DNA of 64,000 nucleotides from UBA961 sp049426725 (GCA_049426725.1 JBMSYN010000011.1:25615-89614); one strand, 5' to 3'. Shown: positions 16,588 through 25,222, counted from the first letter of the stretch. The notes: generated by a model not told the origin, from the letters alone. Numbers and translations are program-made.

Positions 16588-17549
16588 GACTCCGTCCAGA
16601 CGCCCATTTTCGCGAATTTATCTCGTCTTTCATTGACCAATGTCGTGAGGTCTTTTTGTTTAAGTAATTGTAATTCTTCACTTAACAACTGCTTCACGGT
16701 CTCGAACATCTCAATCGGTGCGCGATGAGCTCCGCCAACAGGTTCGGGAACAATGCGATCGATGATGCCAAATTGTTGAAGATCAGGTGCAGTGAGTTTG
16801 AGTGCTTCTGCTGCTTGCTCTTTGAAATCCCAACTTCTCCATAAAATACTGGAGCATGATTCCGGTGCAATCACTGAATACCAAGAATTCTCAAGCATCA
16901 AAACTCTGTCTCCAATACCGATTCCCAAAGCACCTCCGGAGGCACCCTCGCCGATGATGCAAATGATGATTGGGGTGCGTAGACCTGACATCACCAAGAG
17001 ATTGTCTGCAATTGCTTGTGCCTGACCTCTTTCTTCTGCTTCAATCCCGGGATAAGCACCCGGTGTATCCAGTAGACAAATGATGGGAACATGAAACTTT
17101 TCAGCCAATTGCATCAAGCGTTTTGCTTTTCTATATCCCTCGGGATTTGGCATCCCAAAATTTCTGTGAAGATTTGATTTTGTATCACGACCTTTTTGAT
17201 GTCCAATCAACATCACTGGTTCACCGTTTAGTCTTGCTAAACCTCCAATGATTGCCGGATCATCTCTATAACCTCGATCACCATGCAATTCCACAAAATC
17301 TGTAAAAGTGAAATTCGCATAATCCAAAGAATATGGTCTATCCGGATGCCGTGCAATCTGTACGCGTTGCCAGCGAGTGAGATGCGCATAAATATTCGAC
17401 CGTAATTCTTCAATATTGGCTTCCAGTTCATTGATCTGCGATTCAATTTCCGAGGCATTCGGAAGACTGCGCATTTCACTAACTTTTTGCTCAAGCTCTA
17501 TGATTGGTTTTTCGAATTCAAGAACGAAGTTTGAAGCCACGTAAACCAT
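16584..17549 (-). CDS. accA: Acetyl-CoA carboxylase carboxyltransferase subunit alpha
   Basis: A 321-residue AccA, which with AccD moves the carboxyl group from biotin carrier protein to acetyl-CoA to make malonyl-CoA for fatty-acid synthesis. The N-terminus LEFEKPIIELEQKV matches the family start. The core contains GDRGYRDDPAIIGGLARL, GRDTKSNLHRNFGMPNPEGYRKA, DTPGAYPGIEAEERGQA and GEGASGGALGIGIGD. The length is normal. The start overlaps the upstream glycosyltransferase fusion by 32 bases and the stop overlaps the GT4 gene, so it is embedded in a glycosyltransferase operon. accD is not in the window. Confidence 0.97.
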   Translation of the reverse strand: MVYVASNFVLEFEKPIIELEQKVSEMRSLPNASEIESQINELEANIEELRSNIYAHLTRWQRVQIARHPDRPYSLDYANFTFTDFVELHGDRGYRDDPAIIGGLARLNGEPVMLIGHQKGRDTKSNLHRNFGMPNPEGYRKAKRLMQLAEKFHVPIICLLDTPGAYPGIEAEERGQAQAIADNLLVMSGLRTPIIICIIGEGASGGALGIGIGDRVLMLENSWYSVIAPESCSSILWRSWDFKEQAAEALKLTAPDLQQFGIIDRIVPEPVGGAHRAPIEMFETVKQLLSEELQLLKQKDLTTLVNERRDKFAKMGVWTES

Positions 17550-19473
17550 TCCTTACAATATGTTTCAAGAGTATTTCCAAGTCTAGCCCTGGAGTGTGAT
17601 ATCGAATATAATGCGCATCCAAATCATGGATAATCGCTGGAGACATCAATGATGGATTGCCAATTTGTGCCAAACCTGTCATGCCCGGAAGTGCATCCGG
17701 GAAAATCGCATCTTTGGTGTGAACACCTACAATGCTCATCCTACCCAATATCACATCGATCATGGTTTTCAAAAAAGAAAAAGGATGATCGGACAACAAA
17801 AATACGAGTGGGAAGCCAAGAGTCAAAAAGAAAAGGGCTAATGAGACATCACCAAGGCGCTTTATGAGGCGATGGCGAAATATTCTCAAATTAACCTTGG
17901 GAATATCAGGTGATATACCTGAAATCTCCTGGGCGATATGAGAAACAATGACATCGTCATATTCGCTGACCGCATGAATGCGAACTTTGTGCTGTTGCAT
18001 GGACATGGATAATCCGAGGATATTCATTCTATCAATGGATTTATCGATGATGAGTATCTCATCAATGTCATGATGCAATGCAATAGCTTCGAGATCAGAC
18101 AATTCCCCCAATATTGGCAAATGTATTTTGGGATCATCATGTTGATGCAAGAGTATTCTTCCAATGATGATGGCATTGTGTTTATCTGCTGTACTTAGAG
18201 CATTCAGTATTTCAGCTTCATGTTCATTTTTTCCGATAATCAAGACTCTTTTATCGGCTTTTTTCCCTTTGATTGTGTGATATGCATGCCAGATGATGCG
18301 GAATATCATGGAGAATCCGAGGGCAAATCCCATGCTCATCAATAACACGCCTCTACTGAAAGCATAATCTTTAAAGAAATAGGTCAATGAAGAAAGCACA
18401 AAAAAAGCAGCAAAATATCCTGTGATGACAGGTCTTATTCTTCCCGTATGTTCAAAGTATGCACCTGAAACCAAAAAAGATCCAAGTGTGACTATAATCA
18501 TGGCAATGAACACAGTTGGATAGGCATAAGCTGGAAATGCAAAAGGATCTCCAAATCGCACCATCGTTGCGATGATAAGTGCCAAACAAATGGCTATCGC
18601 ATCAAGCATCATGAAAAGTACATCGCCAAGATGTTTCTGTATTGCTGCATACATAGCGCGTACTTTTATGCCGAATCGAAGGAGAAACAGAAATAAAGCT
18701 GAATGTCCAAAATGTTTTCTTGCAAAGATTTCCATCGCATCATAAAACACCATGATTTCATTCATTGAACTTCTTCTTGAACTTTCACCCTTGAAATGAA
18801 TGATTGTAGGCTCATGGTAATATCGAATTGCCCAGCCATTCTTTTTTACTCTATGACACAAATCAAGATCTTCTCCATACATGAAAAAGTCGGTGTCAAA
18901 ACCCGATGCTTGTTGCAATGCTTCGCTTCTACAAAACATGAATGCGCCAATCAATGCATCAACATCATAGGTTTCTAATTCGCTCTTGTAAGTCATGTTA
19001 TATCGAGCAAACAGTGGAGACTTTGGAAAGATTGTTTGCAAACCGAACAATTTGCAAAATGATGCCCAAGGCGTAGGCAAACCTCTGCGACATGCAAGTT
19101 GGAATGAGCCATCTGCATTGAGTACTCTGCATCCTGAAATACCGCAATTTGGCTCGCTCTCCATGAATGCAATCATCTTACGGATTGTATCTTTCTCAAT
19201 GATGGTGTCGGGATTGAGCAAGAGTATGTATTTCCCTTTGGCTTCATTGATCCCAATATTATTGGCAGCACCAAATCCAATATTGCGATCAAGCCAGTGA
19301 TATATGGGGGTAGGGAATCTTGAAGTGAGATATTCTTTCGATCCATCTTTTGAATCATTGTCGATGATGATGATTTCGGATTCAATACCATCCAAGGCAA
19401 TGTTCAATGATGTGAGGCATTGCGCAAGGAAGTCCTTGACATTATAATTCACGATGATGACCGAAACTTCCAT
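17518..19473 (-). CDS. GT2 rhamnosyltransferase-like domain fused to a polyprenyl sugar-phosphate transferase-like region lacking its catalytic core
   Basis: The start is set at the ATG at 19473 (651 residues), where the GT2 domain begins (MEVSVIIVNYNVKDFL). Residues 1-230 form a WbbL-type GT2 domain with DRNIGFGAANNIGI, LLLNPDT (84-90) and FMYGEDLDLCHR. Residues 280-400 hold about four membrane segments, and 408-500 a Rossmann-like region (KRVLIIGKNEHEAEIL) as in WbaP-type proteins. The end (535-651) resembles a bacterial sugar transferase: LIKRLGDVSLA, LGRMSIVG, LPGMTGLAQIG. Only about 38 residues separate KR (538-539) from LGRMS (576), where about 100 are expected, so the RQxRxGxxG/KFRSM segment with the Asp-Glu dyad is gone. 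GT2 activity is likely and phosphoglycosyl transfer unlikely. Confidence 0.85.
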   Translation of the reverse strand: MEVSVIIVNYNVKDFLAQCLTSLNIALDGIESEIIIIDNDSKDGSKEYLTSRFPTPIYHWLDRNIGFGAANNIGINEAKGKYILLLNPDTIIEKDTIRKMIAFMESEPNCGISGCRVLNADGSFQLACRRGLPTPWASFCKLFGLQTIFPKSPLFARYNMTYKSELETYDVDALIGAFMFCRSEALQQASGFDTDFFMYGEDLDLCHRVKKNGWAIRYYHEPTIIHFKGESSRRSSMNEIMVFYDAMEIFARKHFGHSALFLFLLRFGIKVRAMYAAIQKHLGDVLFMMLDAIAICLALIIATMVRFGDPFAFPAYAYPTVFIAMIIVTLGSFLVSGAYFEHTGRIRPVITGYFAAFFVLSSLTYFFKDYAFSRGVLLMSMGFALGFSMIFRIIWHAYHTIKGKKADKRVLIIGKNEHEAEILNALSTADKHNAIIIGRILLHQHDDPKIHLPILGELSDLEAIALHHDIDEILIIDKSIDRMNILGLSMSMQQHKVRIHAVSEYDDVIVSHIAQEISGISPDIPKVNLRIFRHRLIKRLGDVSLALFFLTLGFPLVFLLSDHPFSFLKTMIDVILGRMSIVGVHTKDAIFPDALPGMTGLAQIGNPSLMSPAIIHDLDAHYIRYHTPGLDLEILLKHIVRNGLRGFKLRS

Positions 19474-19484
19474 GCAATGTGATT

Positions 19485-19556
19485 CACAAGGGAAACATAA
19501 TAGCGTAAAATAGGGAATTGTTGGCATTTTGAGGGAAGAGTGAACAATCCCTTGTG
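19485..19556. other. Long-range 9-bp inverted repeat in the GT2/rlmL divergent spacer
   Basis: CACAAGGGA (19485-19493) is matched by TCCCTTGTG (19548-19556), 54 bases apart, in the 126-base spacer between divergent genes. A second partial pairing (GGGAATTGTT with AACAATCCC) competes with it. It may be an RNA leader hairpin or a protein-binding site; no promoter is obvious. Confidence 0.3.
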
Positions 19557-19599
19557 GCAAAAGAGTAAATTGTGGTCTTGATACATTCGGAGTACATCA

Positions 19600-20763
19600 T
19601 TGGCGAATATTCTTTCTGAACAAACAACCCTCTTTATTACATGTCCACTTAAATTAGCTCCCTTTCTGGAACATGAAATTAGCTCACTTGGTTTTACTCC
19701 TGAATCTGTTTCAGATGTTGGCGTAAGTATCAAAGGAAGCATTCGAGAGGCAATGGCATTGTGCTTGCATTCTCGCATAGCATCTAGGGTATTGCTCTTG
19801 CTCAAAGAATTTTATGTCAGAACGCCGATGGATATGTATAAAAGCGTGTATTCTCTTCCTTGGGAAGACATCATTCCTGATGATGGATATTTCACGGTCA
19901 TTACTTCGATTGATACCAAAACAATCACGAATACTCATTTTGCCGGTCAGAAATGTAAAGATGGAATTGTAGATAGAATTCGCAAGCATCGTCAACGCAG
20001 ACCGGATTCGGGTGCTGAAAAAGACAAAACAGTGATTTTCTTGTATTGGCATCATACCAAGTGTTCCGTCTATGTTGACATGTCAGGGAATCCTCTTCAT
20101 CGTCGAGGATATCGCATGAATCCATGGCGCGCGCCAATGCGAGAAAATCTTGCTGCCGCAGTGATTTCAGCCACTGCATGGGCTCCCTATTCGATGCCAT
20201 TTGTGAATCCGATGTGTGGATCAGGAACGCTTGCAATCGAAGCCGCCATGATGGCTTCGGAGACTGCTCCTGGTTCGCTTCGCAAGAACTTTGGTTTTAT
20301 GCATGTATTTGGATATGACAAAGAATTGTGGCGACATTTACTTCTTGATGCAATGCAGGCAAAAAGGGAATGTGAAAAGCCTCGCATTTATGCTTCGGAT
20401 ATACATCCCGGCGCTGTACGCATTGCAAGGGAAAATGCGAAAGAAGCAGGTGTGGAAGATTGGATTGATTGGTCTGTAAGTGATGTGCGCGATATTACAA
20501 TGCCTGAGCAACAAGGCATCATTATCATGAACCCTGAATATGGTCAAAGACTTGGCTCTGAGAAATCTTTGGAAGAGGAATACAAAGAAATCGGAGATCT
20601 CTTTAAACAGCGATGCTCCGGTTGGACCGGTTATGTGTTCACCGGAAATTTGCAGGCAGCGAAATCAATAGGATTGAGAACTTCAAAACGCATTCCATTT
20701 TTCAATGCAGACATTGAATGTCGCTTGCTGGAATTTCCTCTCTATAAGGGTAAAAGAGAATGA
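19600..20763 (+). CDS. THUMP-domain class I RNA methyltransferase (RlmL N-terminal/YpsC-like)
   Basis: A 387-residue SAM-dependent methyltransferase, probably 23S rRNA guanine-N2. The start is TTG at 19600 with CGGAG 7 bases upstream. An N-terminal ferredoxin-like/THUMP region (about 1-155) includes FVRTP-like FYVRTPMDMYKSV. It is followed by LHRRGYRMNPWRAPMRENLAAAVI and the SAM loop FVNPMCGSGTLAIEAAMMA. The catalytic motif reads NPEYGQRLG, where NPPYGERL is usual. It is about half the length of E. coli RlmKL and lacks the RlmK half, as in many bacteria. It meets the PHP gene tail to tail with no spacer. Confidence 0.9.
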   Translation: MANILSEQTTLFITCPLKLAPFLEHEISSLGFTPESVSDVGVSIKGSIREAMALCLHSRIASRVLLLLKEFYVRTPMDMYKSVYSLPWEDIIPDDGYFTVITSIDTKTITNTHFAGQKCKDGIVDRIRKHRQRRPDSGAEKDKTVIFLYWHHTKCSVYVDMSGNPLHRRGYRMNPWRAPMRENLAAAVISATAWAPYSMPFVNPMCGSGTLAIEAAMMASETAPGSLRKNFGFMHVFGYDKELWRHLLLDAMQAKRECEKPRIYASDIHPGAVRIARENAKEAGVEDWIDWSVSDVRDITMPEQQGIIIMNPEYGQRLGSEKSLEEEYKEIGDLFKQRCSGWTGYVFTGNLQAAKSIGLRTSKRIPFFNADIECRLLEFPLYKGKRE

Positions 20764-21945
20764 TTATTTTTTTCTTCGTTTGAAGAGAAAATATCCAATA
20801 ATAATAAGCCCGTATCCAATCCACCATGCACTTCTATACATGATGGTTTGAGCAATATTGATTGTAGGTTTAGTTGAGTTAACTCCATTGCCCCTCATGA
20901 TTGGATTCATCCATAGCACTGATGAATCACCATATATTTTCGCTCTGACATAGGTGTCTTTTCTCTGTAAAGCATAGGTGATGGCATTGGTGTTGTTCTT
21001 TGTTTGAAGGATGTTTCCGCCTTGACCTATGAGTTCAATCTTATGTGCGGTATCACTCAAAGCAATCTGAAAAAGTGAATCATGCAATACTTTGATGGCC
21101 ACCGGATAATATTCCACTCTACCTCTTTTACCTGTCATGCCAAATGCTCGCCCCATTTTCAAAGATGAAGTGAGTTGTGATCTTGATCCAATTCCTGGAG
21201 CATGAATCATAGTCCAGCAAACACCGGTTTCACCTTCAGCGAGCGCATTGTGAGTATCATCATCACCAACGATCCATGCCGGATGGCCACTTGAAAGAGC
21301 GGAGTCCCATTGCATGTCTGAAATGCGATAATGATTCAATACTTCAATACAATCATAACCAGACAAAACAGTAAAATCTTCAGCATCAAAACTACCTCGG
21401 AATTTTGGATGCGCTATTGCAAGAACATCCATCGTGGGGCGAAGATGGTCGAGCATTGTTTGCTTATGATGTATGCTTTGACCAAACAAAAAATCAAGCC
21501 ATGTCACAGAATTTGCTCCAATGCTTACATGATGTCTCTTCCAGATATTATATCCATGTTCATAGCATGGTACATATCCTGACTGTTCTTTAAAAACTGT
21601 ATCGATGAATTGATAATTTGAAATACCGATGGAATGATATCCAAGGGCTTTATAGACGCTATCAAATTTGTCATGATCCGAATGTCCATCAGTGATGCCT
21701 TTCCATGCTTTCGTATGACCATGGAAATTGGATTTTTTCCAAACTGAACTATCTGATATATCTATATCCTTGTATGGATTATGCCAGGTTGTCCCGCTAA
21801 ATGGCTTTGCTTGTGGAAAATCATAGATATTTGTGAACAATGCATAAGGCAATGTAGCGATGAACAATGCAATGCAGAGAATACAGGTAACAAACCAGGC
21901 AATTCTCTTTATCAATCTGGTAATTTTTGTCAATTGCTGTTGCAT
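20764..21945 (-). CDS. Membrane-tethered PHP-superfamily metal-dependent phosphoesterase-like protein
   Basis: A 393-residue protein with a hydrophobic segment near residues 14-36 and another near 368-387 followed by KRRKK, so the middle is probably periplasmic. The middle looks like a CehA/PHP-type domain: NFHGHTKAWKGITDGHSDHD (HxH and further metal ligands), GYHSIGISNYQ, LAIAHPKFRG and VGDDDTHNALAEGET. These give the expected histidines and aspartates for a two- or three-metal site. The substrate is unknown; PHP proteins hydrolyse phosphomono- or diesters. It lies 48 bases from a divergent polyprenyl-phosphate GT2 gene, which hints at lipid-linked glycan work but does not prove it. Confidence 0.75.
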   Translation of the reverse strand: MQQQLTKITRLIKRIAWFVTCILCIALFIATLPYALFTNIYDFPQAKPFSGTTWHNPYKDIDISDSSVWKKSNFHGHTKAWKGITDGHSDHDKFDSVYKALGYHSIGISNYQFIDTVFKEQSGYVPCYEHGYNIWKRHHVSIGANSVTWLDFLFGQSIHHKQTMLDHLRPTMDVLAIAHPKFRGSFDAEDFTVLSGYDCIEVLNHYRISDMQWDSALSSGHPAWIVGDDDTHNALAEGETGVCWTMIHAPGIGSRSQLTSSLKMGRAFGMTGKRGRVEYYPVAIKVLHDSLFQIALSDTAHKIELIGQGGNILQTKNNTNAITYALQRKDTYVRAKIYGDSSVLWMNPIMRGNGVNSTKPTINIAQTIMYRSAWWIGYGLIIIGYFLFKRRKK

Positions 21946-21993
21946 AAAGTCTATTTTTGTCAGAATATTTCAGTGAAAATACAGAAACGACGC

Positions 21994-22740
21994 ATGTTGC
22001 ATTCAAAGAAAATAGTAATTGTTCTTCCGGCTTATAATGCAGCCAAAACGTTAGAGCAAACGTATCGAGAAATTCCTTTTGACATCGTTGATGAAGTGAT
22101 ACTTGTTGATGATGCCAGCAGAGATGACACAATTGAAATCGCTAATGCACTTGGAATAAAGCATGTAATCAGACATGAAAAAAACAAGGGATATGGTGGA
22201 AATCAAAAAACCTGTTATGCAAAAGCATTGGAATTAGGAGCAGATGTTGTAATCATGCTTCATCCCGATTATCAATACACACCAAAATTGATACCCGCAA
22301 TGGCAAGCATCATTGCACAAGGTTTATATCCGGTTGTTTTAGGTTCTCGAATTTTGGGAAAAGGCGCATTAAAAGGGGGGATGCCGCTCTATAAGTACAT
22401 TGCAAATCGCATCTTGACATTGATTCAAAATATGTTGATCGGTGAAAAGCTGAGTGAGTATCACACTGGATACAGAGCATTTTCAAAAGAGGTGTTGGAA
22501 TCATTGAGACTCGATGAAAACTCCGATGATTTTGTATTTGACAATCAAATGTTGTCACAAATCATCTATGCAGGATTTTCTATCGGTGAAATTACTTGTC
22601 CCACCAAATATTTTCCTGAAGCATCCAGCATCAATCTATATCGAAGCTCGGTATATGGCATTGGTGTTTTGCTTGTTTCTTTCAAGCATTTTCTTCAGCG
22701 AATCGGACTTGCATCTTTTCCAATGTATCGCAAACCTTGA
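21994..22740 (+). CDS. Dolichol-phosphate mannosyltransferase-like GT2 glycosyltransferase
   Basis: A 248-residue GT2 enzyme of the polyprenyl-phosphate-sugar type. I chose the ATG at 21994, where the GT-A domain begins (KKIVIVLPAYNAAKTLEQTY). Motifs include VDEVILVDDASRDDTIEIA, the RHEKNKGYGGNQKTCYAKAL loop, the metal site MLHPDYQY and GSRILGKGALKGGMPLYK, followed by GYRAFSK. No C-terminal membrane anchor is present. Such enzymes make polyprenyl-phosphate sugars used as donors outside the cytoplasm, which would fit the GT117 protein at 56.9-59.7 kb (inference). It converges directly with lysS. Confidence 0.9.
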   Translation: MLHSKKIVIVLPAYNAAKTLEQTYREIPFDIVDEVILVDDASRDDTIEIANALGIKHVIRHEKNKGYGGNQKTCYAKALELGADVVIMLHPDYQYTPKLIPAMASIIAQGLYPVVLGSRILGKGALKGGMPLYKYIANRILTLIQNMLIGEKLSEYHTGYRAFSKEVLESLRLDENSDDFVFDNQMLSQIIYAGFSIGEITCPTKYFPEASSINLYRSSVYGIGVLLVSFKHFLQRIGLASFPMYRKP

Positions 22741-24246
22741 TCAAGCTTCCGGACGCATTGTTGGGAAGAACAATACATCGCGAATCGAGTCTTGTCCGGT
22801 AAGCAACATGACCAATCTGTCTATACCAATGCCAAGCCCGGCAGTTGGTGGCATTCCCACTTCGATGGCTTGAAGAAAATCTTCATCCAAAACCATTGCT
22901 TCCAAATCTCCTCCTGCTCTGTCGCGTGCTTGCTCTTCAAGTCTTTGACGTTGATCGATGGGATCATTCAACTCGGTAAAGCAATTGGCAAATTCATATC
23001 CATTGATGAATAATTCAAAGCGTTCCACAAGCCCTTCTTCTGAACGATGTGTTTTTGCAAGTGGAGACATCTCAACAGGATAATCCATCACGAATGTTGG
23101 TTGAATCAAATGCTGCTCAACTTTTTGAGAGAAAATTTCATCAAGGATTTTCATTGCTGTTGCATCTGTTGCTACATCCACCTGAAGTGATCGAGCTGCT
23201 TGAAGCAATTCAGCACGGTTTAGTCCGCGAAGATTCATGCCTGTATATTCCATGAACAAATCGAACATGGCAGCTCTTCTGAATGGCTGATCAAAAGAGA
23301 TGACATTGTCTCCGGCCGTGATTTCTCTTGAACCAAGTGCTTTGTCTGCAATGGTGCGGAAGAGATCTTCGACCATGTCCATCATCCAGAAATAATCTTT
23401 GTAAGCGACATAAATTTCCATCATTGTGAATTCAGGATTATGCGTTCTGTCCATGCCTTCATTTCGGAAATTTTTGCTTATTTCATAAACGCCTTCAAAT
23501 CCGCCTACAATGAGTCTTTTGAGGTATAATTCAATTGCGATGCGAAGGTATAAATCAAAGTCCAGCGCATTGTGATGCGTAATGAATGGTCTTGCAGAAG
23601 CACCGCCATACAATGGTTGAAGGATTGGTGTTTCAACTTCCATCCAACCTTGATCATCAAAGTAGCGTCTCATAGCACTGATGATGTGCGAGCGTTTTTC
23701 AAAGACTTGTCGAATAGTTGGATTCACTATCAAATCAACATAGCGTTTGCGATAGCGTAATTCTTTGTCTGAAAATGCATCATAGACAATTTTATTTCCA
23801 TCGGCATCGGTTTCTTCTTTTGCAATGGGAATTGGTCTCAAAGATTTTGTGAGCAGAATAGCATTTCGTGCATGAACGCTGATTTCGCCCATCCTTGTGC
23901 GAAAGACATATCCTTGGATTCCGATGATGTCTCCAATATCCAGCAAATTGATGCAATCATAAAACTCAGGCAATTCATCTTGTTTCACGTAAATCTGAAT
24001 GCGACCCTGTTGATCTTGAAGGGTTGCGAATGTTGCCTTGCCCATTTTTCGAATAGCCATTATTCTTCCGGCAACAGAGACATCGGAGAATTGTTCGGGA
24101 TGTTCATCGGAAAAATGGGAGAGAATATCCGCAGAACCATGTGTTCTTTCAAAGGTATGCGGATAAGGATTTATACCCTTGCTACGAAGCTCATGGAGTT
24201 CTTCATAACGTCTTTGTTCTTGGTCATTTCTTTCTTGTGAGCTCAT
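22741..24246 (-). CDS. lysS: Lysyl-tRNA synthetase, class II
   Basis: A 501-residue class II LysRS. The start at the ATG at 24246 is preferred over an in-frame TTG 21 bases upstream. The N-terminal OB-fold carries VAGRIMAIRKMGKATFATLQDQ. Catalytic motif 2 is FRNEGMDRTHNPEFTMMEIY and motif 3 is GLGIGIDRLVMLLTGQDSIRD, ending in LFFPTMRPE. Length and motifs are normal. A good sigma70-like promoter lies about 85 bases upstream (24330-24359). The gene converges with the GT2 gene and is divergent from infC. Confidence 0.98.
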   Translation of the reverse strand: MSSQERNDQEQRRYEELHELRSKGINPYPHTFERTHGSADILSHFSDEHPEQFSDVSVAGRIMAIRKMGKATFATLQDQQGRIQIYVKQDELPEFYDCINLLDIGDIIGIQGYVFRTRMGEISVHARNAILLTKSLRPIPIAKEETDADGNKIVYDAFSDKELRYRKRYVDLIVNPTIRQVFEKRSHIISAMRRYFDDQGWMEVETPILQPLYGGASARPFITHHNALDFDLYLRIAIELYLKRLIVGGFEGVYEISKNFRNEGMDRTHNPEFTMMEIYVAYKDYFWMMDMVEDLFRTIADKALGSREITAGDNVISFDQPFRRAAMFDLFMEYTGMNLRGLNRAELLQAARSLQVDVATDATAMKILDEIFSQKVEQHLIQPTFVMDYPVEMSPLAKTHRSEEGLVERFELFINGYEFANCFTELNDPIDQRQRLEEQARDRAGGDLEAMVLDEDFLQAIEVGMPPTAGLGIGIDRLVMLLTGQDSIRDVLFFPTMRPEA

Positions 24247-24329
24247 GAAATCACTCTTTTTGGTCAAATTTTCTATAAAAACTCCACAAAACTACACAAT
24301 TCATGCTGTATTTCGAGATTTAGATGGGT

Positions 24330-24359
24330 ATTATACCACAGATATTTCGTAACTTGCAA
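24330..24359 (-). promoter_or_regulatory. Sigma70-like promoter for lysS
   Basis: On the minus strand TTGCAA (24354-24359) and TATAAT (24330-24335) are separated by 18 bases, a close match to the housekeeping consensus. Transcription would start near 24322, giving an about 75-base leader before the lysS ATG. This is a prediction from consensus only. Confidence 0.5.
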
Positions 24360-24424
24360 GCCGTTAAAAAGACTGTGTTCCTCAATTTTGGAGCATAATT
24401 CAACCATTATCACTTAGGTACTAT

Positions 24425-25159
24425 TTGGAACATACATCATCGAACAAAGGGGCGAATGAATCCCAGAACAGGCCTGCTCAAGGAAGCGGTCCTGCGCGTC
24501 CTCAATCATCTTCCCAGGCAGGTGGATTTCGTGGTCCGAGACCACCAATGTCAGGTCCTAGGCCTTCCGGGCCACGTGGACCACGTGATCGTGAGCCAAT
24601 GCCCGAGAAGCAGAGGAAGAATAGAATCAATGAGGAAATTCGTGTTCCAGAGGTGAGAGTGGTAGATGAAGAAGGCGTCATGCTCGGAGTGATGCCAACG
24701 AGGGAAGCTATTGAATTGGCTTATGAACGTGAAAAAGATTTGGTTGAGATAGCTCAGCAGGCTGTTCCGCCGGTGTGTAAAATCATCGATTATGGGAAAT
24801 TTGCCTATGAGCAACAAAAAAGAGAAAAACTAGCTAAGAAGGCACAGCATCATGCACAGTTGAAGGAAGTGCGTTTCAAATGGCGTACTGACACGCATGA
24901 TTTTGATTTTAAGACAAGGCATGCTCGTGAATTTCTCGGTGATGGTCACAAAGTTAAGGCAACCGTGATGTTCAAAGGAAGAGAGATCATGCATCAGGAG
25001 ATTGGATTGGCTTTGCTTGAACGTTTTGTAACAGCTCTCGAAGATTGTTCAAGAATTGATCAGCCGATTCATCCCGAAGGAAGAACATTGTCGGTGATTC
25101 TTGCACCTGAAAAGGTTGGAAAGAAGCCGAAGAAAGACAAGTCTTCCGAAGAAGAATGA
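24425..25159 (+). CDS. infC: Translation initiation factor IF-3 with Gly/Pro/Arg-rich N-terminal extension
   Basis: A 244-residue IF-3, which keeps 30S subunits apart from 50S and proofreads the initiator tRNA and start codon. The IF3-N domain starts at about residue 65 (KNRINEEIRVPEVRVVDEEG) and the IF3-C domain carries VRFKWRTDTHDFDFKTRHAREFL and GHKVKATVMFKGREI. The first about 62 residues are low complexity (GPRPPMSGPRPSGPRGPRD), absent from the usual about 175-residue IF-3, and the C-terminus ends in a short Lys/Glu tail. The likely start is TTG at 24425; no in-frame AUU or AUG is available before the core. It heads the classical infC-rpmI-rplT operon. A non-AUG start fits IF-3 autocontrol. 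Confidence 0.95.
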   Translation: MEHTSSNKGANESQNRPAQGSGPARPQSSSQAGGFRGPRPPMSGPRPSGPRGPRDREPMPEKQRKNRINEEIRVPEVRVVDEEGVMLGVMPTREAIELAYEREKDLVEIAQQAVPPVCKIIDYGKFAYEQQKREKLAKKAQHHAQLKEVRFKWRTDTHDFDFKTRHAREFLGDGHKVKATVMFKGREIMHQEIGLALLERFVTALEDCSRIDQPIHPEGRTLSVILAPEKVGKKPKKDKSSEEE

Positions 25160-25168
25160 TATTGACAG

Positions 25169-25202
25169 GATATGATTTTGCATGAAATCATATCGATTTT
25201 TT
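25169..25202 (+). terminator. Hairpin with U-run between infC and rpmI (internal terminator or attenuator)
   Basis: A perfect 10-bp stem GATATGATTT/AAATCATATC with a 6-base loop (25169-25194) is followed by GA and six T. It begins 10 bases after the infC stop and ends 20 bases before the rpmI ATG. It would lower or regulate read-through into rpmI-rplT. Confidence 0.65.
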
Positions 25203-25222
25203 CACAATTTCAGGTGTGTTCA

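Noticed and set aside
24247..24267. TTG start for lysS at 24267 adding MTKKSDF
   Set aside because: ATG 24246 is a better start with GAG about 8 bases upstream; the TTG has no close ribosome-binding site.
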